Source of the DNA: Nematostella vectensis
Taxonomy: Eukaryota; Cnidaria; Anthozoa; Actiniaria; Edwardsiidae
DNA: 64,000 bases
Direction of reading: 5' to 3'
NCBI RefSeq assembly: GCF_932526225.1
Contig: NC_064037.1
Location: forward strand, 9,220,203 to 9,284,202
Below the pieces are notes generated by a model. The model did no database searches. It saw nothing but the letters and a program-made list of their open reading frames with translations, and had not been told where the DNA came from. Shown here in pieces: positions 17,440 to 28,582 of the stretch. Numbering within the stretch: position 1 is the stretch's first letter; each line of letters begins with the position of its first letter. The translations under genes were made by a program, and so were the position numbers.

Positions 17440-17622
17440 CAGGCTGGTAAAAAAGGGTTTGGATCAACCGAACGAAAACGGAAATGACTTTTTACGTTTC
17501 ACGCACCGAAAAATATTTTTAAATCGTTAAATCACGTTTCACGTCGAAATGGACGATTTCACGTTCCCGTAGGGTGAAAAATGGCCAAATCTCGTTACAC
17601 GAAAATTCTCTTTACCACCCTG
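17440..17622. mobile_element. CAGG...CCTG MITE, 183 bp
   Basis: The ends CAGGCTGGTAAA and CTTTACCACCCTG are imperfect inverted repeats. The flanks are TTATT and TTAAT (4 of 5 identical), matching the 5-bp duplications seen around the other CAGG-type elements in this window. The interior has repeated TTTCACGT motifs. Confidence 0.6.
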
Positions 17623-17635
17623 TTAATTGTAGGGC

Positions 17636-17748
17636 AATTTTGCCTCAGGAACCAGATTTTATCGGACGGATAGCTATCCACCGCTAACCAAATTCACCCT
17701 ACGGATAACTCCAATCGGTTATTTGGCCTTTCAGGGGCCGGCCCCTGG
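17636..17748. mobile_element. Truncated copy of the GGGGCCGG MITE family
   Basis: The right end TTTCAGGGGCCGGCCCC (to 17748) and inner CCTACGGATAACTCC-like DNA resemble the right half of the element at 15494-16222. The matching left terminus is degenerate (CAGGAACCAGATTTTATCGG). Confidence 0.45.
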
Positions 17749-17998
17749 GCGTCTTTCACTCCTCTTTCTTTCTCGCGCGCTCCCTGTGTGCCCGAACTCC
17801 GCGACGCCCTGTGGGTCCCCGAGAATGGTAGAGTGGTCAGATAAGGGCTTATAATCTGTACTACGTGATGTACTTTTTGTGTACCACGTGACTTATTTTT
17901 ATTCTACTCCCCGAAAGTTTTACCAGACGGCGTTCCACTTGCGCGCGACGACTTGGCTCGCAAAATTCGGGTTTTAATCAGTTGAATCTCTTTCGGTG

Positions 17999-18124
17999 AT
18001 GGAAGCGTCAGACCTTGATCTCATTTTCCAAGGCCATCAGAGGCCCGAGCTTGGACAAAACGGATTGCAGTATGCTCCCGCTCAATACCGAGAGCCACAC
18101 AATGCATCTATTTCCATCGGATAA
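17999..18124 (+). CDS. Possible small ORF, 41 aa, unrecognised
   Basis: ATG at 17999 opens a 41-codon frame (begins MEASDLDLIFQGHQRPELG) ending at TAA 18122. It follows a somewhat GC-richer stretch that could be a 5' UTR. No family is recognised and no splice partner was found, so it may be chance or a decayed first exon. Confidence 0.2.
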   Translation: MEASDLDLIFQGHQRPELGQNGLQYAPAQYREPHNASISIG

Positions 18125-19121
18125 TTTTAAGAGAGTAACCAATATATATATTTTCAATTAAATTATAATAGAAAACGTATCAGCGTTCATCCGCAGATTG
18201 TTATTTTAAAAATTCCTTGCCAATTAACCGTAGAATTTTCAATTCTACATAAAAATACAAAGGAATGGTTGGTCGAAATTCTAGCCCCTTGCAAACAAAG
18301 CCAGCATCGCTGGAGAGACTCTTATAATATTATGTACACCATGTTACCATGTTATGACTGGCTCAAACTTTTATTGCGCTTGCGCATTGCCTAAGAATAC
18401 AGTTATTTAATATGGATATGTGTTCTTAAGTATTATTATTTTGTTCTCATATCTGAACGTGAGAGAACAAGCTAAAGGGCTGGTTTCGATAAAATCGCAC
18501 ACGATCGCAACTAATATGTGACCGTACTTCGCAACCCTCGCATCTCAATCGCAAAGTGGTTTCCATACGCTCGTACATGACTGCACTCGATCGCAGGGTG
18601 TGTTTCCATATAAATCGTGTGATCATACCGGATTCTATGCAAGTGATTCATATGCTAAATCTGCAATGCAAACATCCTTAGGCGACATGCTGAGAACACA
18701 ATTTTAGAAGTATAGAAAGCGTAACAAGAAAGAAAAGAACGACAAAGTTTGCCTTCTTCTCGAGTAGCCTATGAGCCGTTCTTCATTTCCTCTGTGCAGC
18801 GGCAGTTATTAAAAATTATAAGCAATGAGGAAATTATCCTTTTTATAAAATAGAATAAACTAGGTCATCCCGTACATAAATGGCAAAAGAACATGACAGG
18901 GGGTCTCAAGTTCTAGAAAATTCAGAAAATGTCTTTTTAGATTGCATCGATAGTCGAATAGAATCACTTTAAAACAACCTCCCTTGTAATAAGAACGTTC
19001 TAGGTCTAGCTAGACATCTACCAAAAAGATACACAGAATTTCCCATACAACTCCTGACAACTCCTGACAACTTGAAGTTTCAAGGGAAGGGAAAGTAGAT
19101 CGAGTTTTCAGGAGTTTGAGT

Positions 19122-19251
19122 TAACGAGGGTGTACACATTACTTCTTGTTAGCAGGATATTCAACTTATCAATGGTAATAAAAGTATAACGAGGGTGAAC
19201 ACATTACTTCTTGTTAGCAGGATATTCAACTTATCAATGGTAATAAAAGTA
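19122..19251. repeat. 65-bp direct tandem duplication
   Basis: TAACGAGGGTG-ACACATTACTTC and the following sequence occur twice, back to back (19122-19186 and 19187-19251), nearly identical. This looks like a recent duplication. Confidence 0.85.
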
Positions 19252-20576
19252 ATACTGATTTTAAAGGCTCTATTTACATGACTGCTTTTGCGTCCAGATT
19301 CCAACTCTTAAGAGTAAATATTGCAAGTTTATTAGCTTATTAGACGCTTATTAAAGTTGATTGATGTTTCCAAGAAAGAGGAAATATCTCTTTAAAAACA
19401 AGTATTGTGTATTGAAGTACACAGTCGTATCTTACCTTTCAAACGATAAGCCCGATCTGATTGCTACAGCTTGCTCGGCGTCTACATGAGAACTGACGGG
19501 GAATGTAGCCTGCTAATTTTAAAAGCACCATCGCCTCTATGTTATAACCCCCATATATGGCTTTTCAATCAGCATTTTTACCTTGTAAGCATAACAGCCA
19601 CGCTTGGTATAACTTGTTATTCAGTGGCATCAGTGTGTGATTTGACCAGCAGGGTACCTCTAATAAAAACATAATTAGAAACACAACAAAGAAGATAATA
19701 GATGGAGCTCATCGGGAGCACAGTGTTGAAGTAGGATGCAGAAACCATAGTCACGCCCAGGACTTAAGTCTCGATTATATAATCTTCAGTCAAATTCTAT
19801 TGGTGAAACCTTGGCTAGTGGACGACACCATAAGGACCATAAAATATTGTATGCCCCTATATCGAGCTCAACTGTATGAATTAACTTTGAGACCATCAGC
19901 AAAAGCCATAAAATATTATGTCTTCTTTTTCGAGTTATTCAACTGTAAATATAATTCAGGCAGACAGGGTAAGAGGAGGAAGTGGCGGAGCCGTAAAACA
20001 ACACGCTTTGACACTAAATAAAAAAAAGTATCATTTTTATTGAAACAGCTACGAAAATACAGTATAGCTAATGTGATAAAGAGTCCTTTTATCTTTCGTG
20101 AAATCGTATAGTCTTTCAAAGACCTAGTATAGAGCATTGCGAGTCAGCAACGCGGATATCCTTGCATTTTTCGAAAATACAAGGCTGTGATAATCTACAG
20201 CAACCAAATTTGGCATGGTGAATAATAGGAAGATATAGGAGGAAAGAGGATCTGCACAGTCTGTTGCCATGGAATCAAATGTGCATATATTTGCATATAA
20301 ATAAGAAAAAAAATCTCATGCGCACCCAAAAAAGCCCTCCCCCCTCAAAAGTCAAATTGTTGGCCCCTAAGTTAATACAAATCTAGCTGTGGTTTCGCTA
20401 GATAAAGAGATAAACAGTGCAAATCTCCTAAATACATCCATGCGCGTTATAAGCTAGATGCTAAGGTGATTTCAAGTTAAAATCCCATAAAATCCTTTGC
20501 AATCTGTCACGACTGCAAGATCTATCATGGGTTTCAAAAGCGTGAACCTGGACGATCAGAGTAAAGCTTTTAACTC

Positions 20577-20948
20577 GCGAATCTTTTTCCTTGCTTGATT
20601 TGAAGAACCCAAGCTGATATTTGGCTGAAGCTATTTATTTGCGACTCTTTTTCCTTCCCTGATTTGAAGAACCCAAGCTGATATTTGGCTGAAGCTATTT
20701 ATTTGCGAATCTTTTTCCTTGTTTAATTTGAAGAACCCAAGCTGATATTTGGCTGAAGCTATTTATTTGCGACTCTTTTTCCTTCCATGATTTGAAGAAT
20801 CCGAGCTGATATTTGGCTAAAGCTATTTATTTGCGACTCTTTTTCCTTCCATGATTTGAAGAACCCAAGCTGATATTTGGCTGAAGCTATTTATTTGCGA
20901 CTCTTTTTTCTTGCTTGATGTGAAGAACCCGAACTGATATTTGGCTTA
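20577..20948. repeat. 64-bp minisatellite, about 5.8 copies
   Basis: The unit starts GCGA(A/C)TCTTTTTCCTT and contains TTTGAAGAACCCAAGCTG and ATATTTGGCTGAAGC. Copies start at 20577, 20641, 20705, 20769, 20833 and 20897 with a regular 64-bp period and a few substitutions. Confidence 0.9.
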
Positions 20949-21472
20949 AGAGTTGTTATCACCCTGGTGGGACGCATATCTTCAAGAACATTTGTCCCTT
21001 AGAGTAATGCCTCAATTTCTTGACCTCATTTATGATTTTTTTTTTAGCTTGTGGATACTTCTCACGGCCGGTACAGGCCGGTTGAGGGGGCAACAGGTTA
21101 ACACAAAATAGTATTCCTCTTATACACAATCTTTCTACAAAAATTTCGTTAAAACCCTTTATTACATACAAATAAATTTACATAGATCTGCAGTGTTGGT
21201 ACAAAAGACGAGGACACTTGATTACAAGGATTGGAATTCTTGGTTTGCAGCAGGGCAGCACTGGCCGCCATGTTTGGGCTAATCAAGAGAATGTACATTT
21301 TTCCTTGTCGGGTTCTCCACCATTGCAAGCAAGTATATTGCTGGTTGATATTCAAATGTGGCAAACGAATTGTCAATATCTGTAGTTTCGAGTACACTTT
21401 GACCCAAGTAGTTCCTTATTTGATAAAAAATAGCTGTAAACATTGATTGTAAAAATCAACCCACCTCAAAAA

Positions 21473-21840
21473 ATGGCGGACGAGAAATATTATGGATATA
21501 AGTTAAAGAAATGTTCTGATGCTAAGATTGGTAAGTATATATACGAAATCAAGCAAAAACAAATTCTAAAGAAATGTATTTCTCTAGACTAGTATCCAAA
21601 ATTCTGTTGAACGTAGTCATTTCCACGGATCCAATTCCCAATTCACAAATACAGTTTAGAGACTAAAATTTGGGTTCTTGTGAAAATGAATTCTAAAATT
21701 AGACGTCTCATTAGAGCTCAGAGCGACGAATGTTTCGAGTTCGAAGTCACCCAAGGAGGGGTGAGTTCCTTCTGACAACCTGCATATTCAGGTGCCAATG
21801 GCTTCTCGATATTTGCTTCAAGTGTGTTTATGTCTTATAG
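21473..21840 (+). CDS. Candidate three-exon small ORF (54 aa), overlapping the PPP4C 3' end in antisense
   Basis: ATG at 21473 in a good animal context (AAAATGGCGG) starts exon 21473-21530 with a GTAAGT donor. An in-phase second exon is possible at 21703-21760 (donor GTGAGT), and a third at 21792-21840 ending in TAG three bases past the PPP4C stop. The chain is open and phases agree, but the product (begins [14 protein letters not shown]) is not recognised. It could be a short gene, the 5' end of something longer, or coincidence. Confidence 0.25.
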
Positions 21841-24800
21841 GAAGTAGTCTGCAGATGGCTTCTTGGCGATCGAGGGCGTCCCTCGTACATCTTGGGGTGC
21901 GGCTTCAAATATCGTGAATTCCCTTTTCAGGTGTTCGTCAAGTTCCAGGATTGCTGCCACATTGCCGCATCTGCAACAGAATAGATAAAAGGTAACCTCA
22001 CTAACCTCATTATCTGAACTGCTTGTGTTGATTTTATTTAATAACATTGACAGCTTTTGCGGCTGAATTACAGGTAGGGTCAGGTATAATAAATAATATA
22101 ATAAATAATTTAATAAATAAATAAAAAATTCCTTATAATAATTTGGCATATTTGGCCGTGAAAAATTGTTGGAACCTGTAAGTAGCTTTCTTTAGAATGT
22201 ACACTACATTCCTTGACACAAACCCTGTCTTTTATTAGCGGATACAGTGGATTGGCCTTCATGTAAGTAGGAAACGCTTGCACGTACTTTCCCGAAGATA
22301 GGTTCATAACAAGCTCAATCTGATGACAACTACAAGACACAAGTAACTCAACAACAGAAATTTAAAATCATGTTTTATATTTAAAAAGTATGCTGTTGAA
22401 AATTTGAAGAACACGAAAAAGTGTAAGTGTCACAAACACTTTTTCGTGTTCTTCAAATTTTCAACAGCATACTGACTTAGTTGTTGTTTCTGTGAAAATG
22501 TGGCTCAACAAGGGTTAATGGGAGTATTAGTTACCTGTAACAGTAGTTAGGAGCTGACCAGACAGTAAGAACAGTCTCGTTAAAGTGCCATTTGTAGCCT
22601 TCCATAACAAGTTGATGAGCTCGGCAAATCAGGTCAATGTCATTGGCTGCATTGTACTGAAAATCAAGCAACGCGTAAACAATCTCACAATCCCATTCGA
22701 TAAAAAAGAATAAGTAATATGTCTGGTTGTTTACAATTTTGATTTATTTTAACGACTTTTTTGCGATATTGTAGACCAGTTCGCGAAGTTTCATGATGAA
22801 CTGCCTATATTCTATGTTTGCTGATGGTACAATGGCAAGATTTTCAATTTCTTGCATCCTAAAATCTTACCTGAGCTACTACATCACTGCCGAACAGGTA
22901 ACCTGCGCCTCTTGGACTAACGCCCCACCCCTGGATGTCTGCAGAGAAAATAAAAATAGTAAAAAAAAAACAGGTTGTAAGGCACACTTAAGCAACAAAA
23001 GTACAGGAAAATCTGGTTAATGTAAACCTCTATACTGAAAAGGTATAAACTTCAACTTCAGGCATGCTCTGATAAGATGAGTTATTATTTTTTTAGTTGT
23101 TCCCCCTACTCTGTGAAATATGCGAGAACGAAAAGCTACTGTAAATTCGCCAAACTTCCATCAGAAACTAAATTGAAGGAGAATGAGGACAAAGTCAATG
23201 TCAATCTAAAAAAAACACCTGAGTCTGTCTTCAAAAATGGCCAAACATTTGAGGTTTGTCTAAGAGATCCAGCCTACAGTAAGACAACTACTCTTGTTAT
23301 GTATGGCAGCCATACTTACAGTATGCCTATCAGGCCCGCACCCAGGATTTTTCATGGGGGGGGGGGGGGGTGTGCAAAATCCTAAAAAGTGGACATAATT
23401 TTTCTGGGGGGGGGGGGGGGAGGGAATGAGTTCTCAGATAAAGATCTGACCATCCCCGAAAGAACAAAAAGGGATTTTTCTATGTGTTTGCAGTATCTCC
23501 ATGGGACATTTATTGTCAGATCTGGCTACATACCAGAGTGATCTAGCTTATGCTTTATAGTTTTGTCTATAAATAGCAAGTCCATTGGAAACTGAAAGTG
23601 GACCCTCGCAGTTGTGGGGGGTGCGTTCGCACCCCCCCTGGGTAAGGGCCTGCTTATCACCTACAGTTGTACAATATTACTGTATTTACAGCGTGACCAG
23701 TAAAACCATGAACACCAGAGATACCTATTGAATATTTGTTCAGCCCAATCACTCATGAGATATTTTGAGGGTCAATTAAAGGTGTGTCAACCAGTTTCAG
23801 TGTCACTTGTTTTACCTTCAGGGTCAGACCATAACAGGTCACACATAGGGCCATCATGGGGGACCTCCTGTTTTCTGTCAATGCTGCGAATCTGAAAAAA
23901 ATAACAGAAAAAAAAATTAGTGCAGTTTATCAGTTGGCTTGGGTGCCACCATCATGCCCATGGGGCTGGTCAGAACAAATCTTGTTCTAAACCCTCCCCA
24001 TAGTATACAAAACATGACTATTTCTTATTCTTCTCTAACTTATTCTTATAGTCTATGCTTTTGTTGTTAAGATGACCATCTTGTCCCATTTTTCATTTTA
24101 GTGTTCATTTTGTTACTATGTTTTTCTGTGTATGTGTTTGTCTGTTAGTACTTCAATTTTGTATTTTTTTTATTTACTTTGATTTTCTGACCTTATCCAC
24201 TCAGATTAGTTCATTTAGTTAGATAAGATTGTCGCTCTTACCTGGTCCAAAGTGCTTATTGATGGCGATAGACCACCATGTACACAGAAGACCTAAAATA
24301 TAAACAACATGGTGTAAATACAAAAACATTAACAAACTCACATCCTAACAACATCACTCACTCTGTTGTCAATAATGGCCGATAAGCTGAGGTAGTCAAA
24401 GATTTCTGCACAGTATCTCCACACTGTTATTGAGCCATACTTCTTTAGACATTCATCATAAAACCCATAAACCTGTAGGGGAACATAAAATATGTAATAA
24501 GCAGTTAAGCATTTTACTAACTTATTAAATCATATTTGTTAATATCTAAGTTTTTTTTACCTGTGTAATTTGTCTGCTTTCATGATTTCCCCTAATAAGA
24601 GTTATTCTGTCTGGATAACGAACCTATTCACAAACGAAATCTGTTAAATTAATTTACTTTACAAGTGCACAAAAGATGACAGATCAATAACAACAGGAAA
24701 AAATAGGGAACAGGTTACAGACAGACCGATGGACATACAGCCTTACCTTAAGTGCTAACAGAAGTAAAAATGTTTCAACGCTGTAAAAACCTCTATCTAC

Positions 24801-27800
24801 AAAATCGCCCATAAAGAGGTAATTTGTGTCTGGAACATCGCCTCCAACCTTAAACAAAAAAAAAAACACCATGGTGACACAGCAAACAAACACAATATGC
24901 ACTTGTATAATGCTGTATACTGTACCTTAAAAAGTTCCTTTAAATCATAGAATTGCCCATGTATATCCCCACAGACCTGTGAAATACAATAACAAGGTAT
25001 GTTTTAAACTGAAACATACAAAATGTACAATTGCACTCTTTGACTTCTCTCATGCCAAAAAGTAATTGCAATTTCATGAGCAGATGAATGAGGTGACATA
25101 ATCACAAGAACCAATTGTCTAGTCATTCTTCAGTTTTGGTTGAACCAACTACAATAAAGAGATAGCTGCCAAATGATAATAGGGTAACTTTTTAGTGTAA
25201 AAATTCCCCCCAAATCCCTTTAGCTCGACATCCAGTTATTTAGTGACACAGATTTTGTTTGTTCAACCACTGAATTCTATTGTTTTTTCCTAAGAAAAAA
25301 AACTCACACAAAGATGTAAGAAAAAGAAATGTAACATCTGTAACAAGATGCTCCCTGGTGTGGCATTGTGAGGGAAATGCCACTGAAAAAACATAAGATC
25401 ATGGTACCTATGGTACCTCACCGATGGTAAGATTTACGCTAAAATATCTCACATACTAAACACAGTTGAATCTTAGGTTTTACAGCTAGAAAACACTGAC
25501 TATTAAACATAATAATTTGACCTAGATAATGAAATTTTGATGGTTAAGTCCGAGAGAAAACAATGGTTAGTAAGAAGTGTTGTGAAAACCCTATTATCAG
25601 CTGCTCTTACCTATTTTGGACACTCTGGCCCTATTATTATATAGCAAATTTTTTCGCAAAAAATAACAGGAAAATCATGCTTCATTTTCACTAAAATACA
25701 GCAGGCAATAATTGTTGACAAATGTGCTTTGCAAAAAGTCACAATAGAATTTAGTTTGAGACTTGTTCCCCGCTGTAGAAAACTATTTGAAACACATGCA
25801 TCACGTACATGTTACAAACTGCACAGCAAAATGTGCTTTTGCATGGCAATCGCTCAAATATATGTTCAGTGTTTGGTGCCTTCAGGAACAGCAGTCAAAC
25901 AGCATCCTGGGGAACCAACAACAAAATGGCGGATTCACCCAGCGACTTTCATTATTATCAGTGAATCTTGGATTTATTTACAGCCTCTTTTCCTCGCCTA
26001 TCCAAGTCGAAGAGAGGATTTCAATCGCCATTTTGTGGTGCATCAAGAGTAAATTATTTCTAGTTTTGCAAAATAATAAACACTCGTAAAATACTTTTGA
26101 AAACATGTTTTCGGCATCTTTTCCTATTGTTCGAGATATTTATGATTTGTTTCGAGTGTCAGATAATAGGGCACTGTCTGATATAATAGGTACCACTACC
26201 TACACTAAAGTGTTTGGTGCTTACTCTTTAGTTTTATCAATTTTAATCTAAACATTTTGGATACATAATATAGTTATAAATCCCCTTTGAGCCACCCTGA
26301 ATTCAACCTATCCTACTATAAAAACTGGAAGCAATTAAGCAAGCCAATCAAAGGTTGCTATGTAAGTAAATTCTTATATAATAAACTTACTGTAACTGGT
26401 GAGTCTACTCTTTGTACATTACTTTCTTCAACTAGGATTTCTCTGCAAACAACAAGGAACAACATAAAATACCATATATGTGTTAACATGGGTTATAGTG
26501 TGTTATGGCCTGGTTAAACATTGAAAGATGTTTATCACACATTGAATTAAACTTTGGCCTGAGCATGTTTGACGAGTTGGAAAAAATGTCAAAACATTTT
26601 GATAAAACACGAGAGAGCACACTTTTTCCCATTATGAATATGCGAGAGATCAAAGTGGTGCTTGTCCAGCTCTGATTTGATAAGAGAATGAAGCGTGCAT
26701 AATATTTTGTTTAATGGCTGGCTTAACATCTGGATGTATTCTGGAAGCCAATAGAGTGCCTTTTTAGAGGAGCTAAACGGACAACATGCATATGTCAGAT
26801 GACAGGAGCAAAAAATGGCAAAGTTCAAATTGTAAGGTCGTGTTAGCTTATATTCGCTTGATTTTTTGCATAGATGTTTTTTTTTGTAATATAAAACAAA
26901 ATAAGCTTTAGTATTTTTTTTGGTAGATAATCTATTCTTGTGATATTGCAATTTTAATACTTTTGATTTTTCCGAAACTGCCAAATTTGGGCGAAATTGT
27001 TACTTTTTTCATGATCTATGACAACTATGCTCAATCATATCTCAAGAACAGATCATCTTCCAAAAAATACTAAAGCTTATTTTGTTTTATATTATGCAAG
27101 GAACCTCTAGGCAAAATATTAACAAAATGTAAGCTAACACAACCTTACAATTTTAATTTTGTCATTTTTTGCTCCTGTCAATGTCAGATGTGTGCTATAA
27201 TATGTTATAATGTGTAAGTGGGTTACAGTATAGTGTTTATAGTTGTTAGAATGCCATGATGTGCTATTTTGTGCTCTAATGTGTTATAACATATAAGAAT
27301 GTGCTATAATGTGGCCACTAAGATAATTAGTAGTAAGAAATTTACTCTATCAGTTTTAATTGATAATGGAGAAAACATAATGTAACAGTATTTTAATAAG
27401 TACCTGGCTTTTGCACATAGCTGTTTCACTTCCTTTTCTGTGATCAGTTCGCAGTTCCTGAGCTTTTCAATTTGTCTATAATCAGAAAAAATAATTCATT
27501 AGTCCCAATATTTAGTACTATGTTATGTAACAGTTAGTAGTAACTTATACTTCAAATTTCAGTTAACTTTTTTGTTGCTTTGATTGACTGTAACCCGTGT
27601 AAACGAAGAATTCACAGGGGCTAGTGATGGGTCCTTCGCCAAGACTAAACCAATAACCTTATACAACAACTGTCATCATTTTTCGTTTTACTCCGTTAAC
27701 TTAAACCCCCGCTAACTCAAACTAATTTTCGTCTAATTTCAGATGTCGATTTGAAAGACTGGTTTGGACAACTTAAGAAAAGCTTAAACTCAAAATAAAA

Positions 27801-27873
27801 AGAAGATTCCATCTAAATTCCCATGTGAAAAACAGCAAACAACATACCTGTCCAAGTCGCTACAGTCCGCCAT
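21835..27873 (-). CDS. PPP4C: Serine/threonine protein phosphatase 4 catalytic subunit, complete (309 aa)
   Basis: PP4C is a PP2A-family metallophosphatase acting with R2/R3 subunits in centrosome maturation and DNA-damage recovery. Twelve exons (high to low): 27873-27848, 27475-27404, 26452-26401, 24976-24926, 24848-24747, 24623-24561, 24472-24362, 24292-24242, 23891-23816, 22938-22871, 22656-22535, 21970-21835. All phases agree and give 309 residues against 307 in human. Catalytic signatures are present: GDIHG at 53-57, GDFVDRG at 81-87, RGNHE at 112-116, plus VWRYC, HGGLSPS and [11 protein letters not shown]. The YFL terminus with the leucine used for carboxyl methylation is intact. PP4 rather than PP2A or PP6 is shown by [16 protein letters not shown] at the start and [10 protein letters not shown] near the end. 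Introns contain a MULE-like MITE (26801-27179), a CAGG MITE (23331-23652) and a 38-bp perfect hairpin (22387-22473). Confidence 0.98.
22387..22473. repeat. 38-bp perfect inverted repeat (hairpin, 11-nt loop) in the last PPP4C intron
   Basis: Arm 22387-22424 (starts AGTATGCTGTTGAAAATTTG) is exactly inverted at 22436-22473, with loop AAGTGTCACAA. Absence of any mismatch implies recent origin or selection on the stem. It is transcribed in PPP4C pre-mRNA. Confidence 0.95.
23331..23652. mobile_element. CAGGCCCG...GGCCTG MITE, 322 bp, in a PPP4C intron
   Basis: The ends CAGGCCCGCACCCAGGAT and CTGGGTAAGGGCCTG are imperfect inverted repeats. The flanks CCTAT and CTTAT match 4 of 5. The interior has two G runs and an AAAGTGGAC motif. 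A second, left-damaged copy of the same element is at about 46585-46912. Confidence 0.75.
25589..26195. mobile_element. Possible degenerate inverted-repeat element in a PPP4C intron
   Basis: CCCTATTATCAG near 25590 and GGCCCTATTAT near 25628 are mirrored by CAGATAATAGGGC near 26160 and GATATAATAGG near 26185. The repeats are imperfect and boundaries uncertain. Frames of just over 100 codons within it resemble nothing known. Confidence 0.35.
26801..27179. mobile_element. Foldback MITE with 9-bp target duplication (Mutator-like), PPP4C intron
   Basis: The ends GACAGGAGCAAAAAATGGCA (26801) and the inverse of GCCATTTTTTGCTCCTGTC (to 27179, here with one change) form long inverted repeats continuing through AAGGTCGTGTTAGCTTA. 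The flanks both read ATGTCAGAT (26792-26800 and 27181-27189), a 9-bp duplication with one extra base on the right. Another copy lies at 37711-38071. Confidence 0.85.
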
Positions 27874-28582
27874 TGGTGAATTTATCCTAGTAATTTAGCA
27901 AACCACATGAATGCGTTAGTAACTTGACCAAACAAACTCTGAATTTTGGGAATCGCAAAGATGCGGTCAACTAATTTCACGTGGAAAAGAACCACGTTTC
28001 ACGTCAATTCGAATAATTAAGAAGTAGACTTACTGTAATATTCTGTATTATTCTTCAGTACTATTAAGTTGTACAGTAAGGGCGTTATTTAGGCGTAAAT
28101 AGTTCGCAATCTCTGCACGTTACATATAAAGCCAGGCAGCCATGATACTTCCTGTTCGCACATGCGTACTACCACCGACTACGTGCTCCCGCCATCTGCA
28201 CGTGACGTCATCGGGAAAGTTTTGCATATTTTCAGGACAGAGGGAAGATAATACTTTTCTTGTAATAACATTTATTTTATATGTTTTACATGATTCTACA
28301 TCCAATAGGACTTTTAGGGTCATATTTGTAATTTTCTTGATAGAAGAAAATATAATAAATTATTTAATCGAAATTTCAAATATGTGGGGTCCCTGTCTAT
28401 ATTATGTACCGCGCGGAGACAAAGTATCCTTGTTCGAAATGTATCGCGCGCCCAAAGACACAAATACAGTCGCTCACTGACCTAGACGCGGTCTTACGAT
28501 GATTTAAGGCACGGATCTTTCGTAGTAAAATTGTGTGTTTATCTTGTGTCTGTGCACTGGTGGAAGTTGAGTGTTGTTCAAA
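27874..28582. promoter_or_regulatory. Bidirectional promoter region of PPP4C and BRIP1
   Basis: The start codons are 709 bp apart and point away from each other. A TTTCACGT-rich stretch near 27980-28005 resembles the interior of the 17440 MITE, and the part nearest BRIP1 (28135-28220 and 28410-28460) is richer in CpG. Core promoter elements cannot be assigned by eye. Confidence 0.5.

Larger units (their letters stand above)
16508..21834. other. Gene-poor interval with repeats
   Basis: Between the LIM gene and PPP4C I see no conserved gene. Contents: an inverted repeat near 17279-17354, a MITE at 17440-17622, a partial GGGGCCGG element ending at 17748, a 41-codon frame at 17999, a 65-bp duplication at 19122, a 64-bp tandem array at 20577, and weak candidate exons at 21473-21840. 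Confidence 0.6.

Noticed and set aside
25729-26089. Overlapping forward frames of 107-108 codons in a PPP4C intron
   Set aside because: No family resemblance, opposite strand to PPP4C, and inside a probable degenerate inverted-repeat element.
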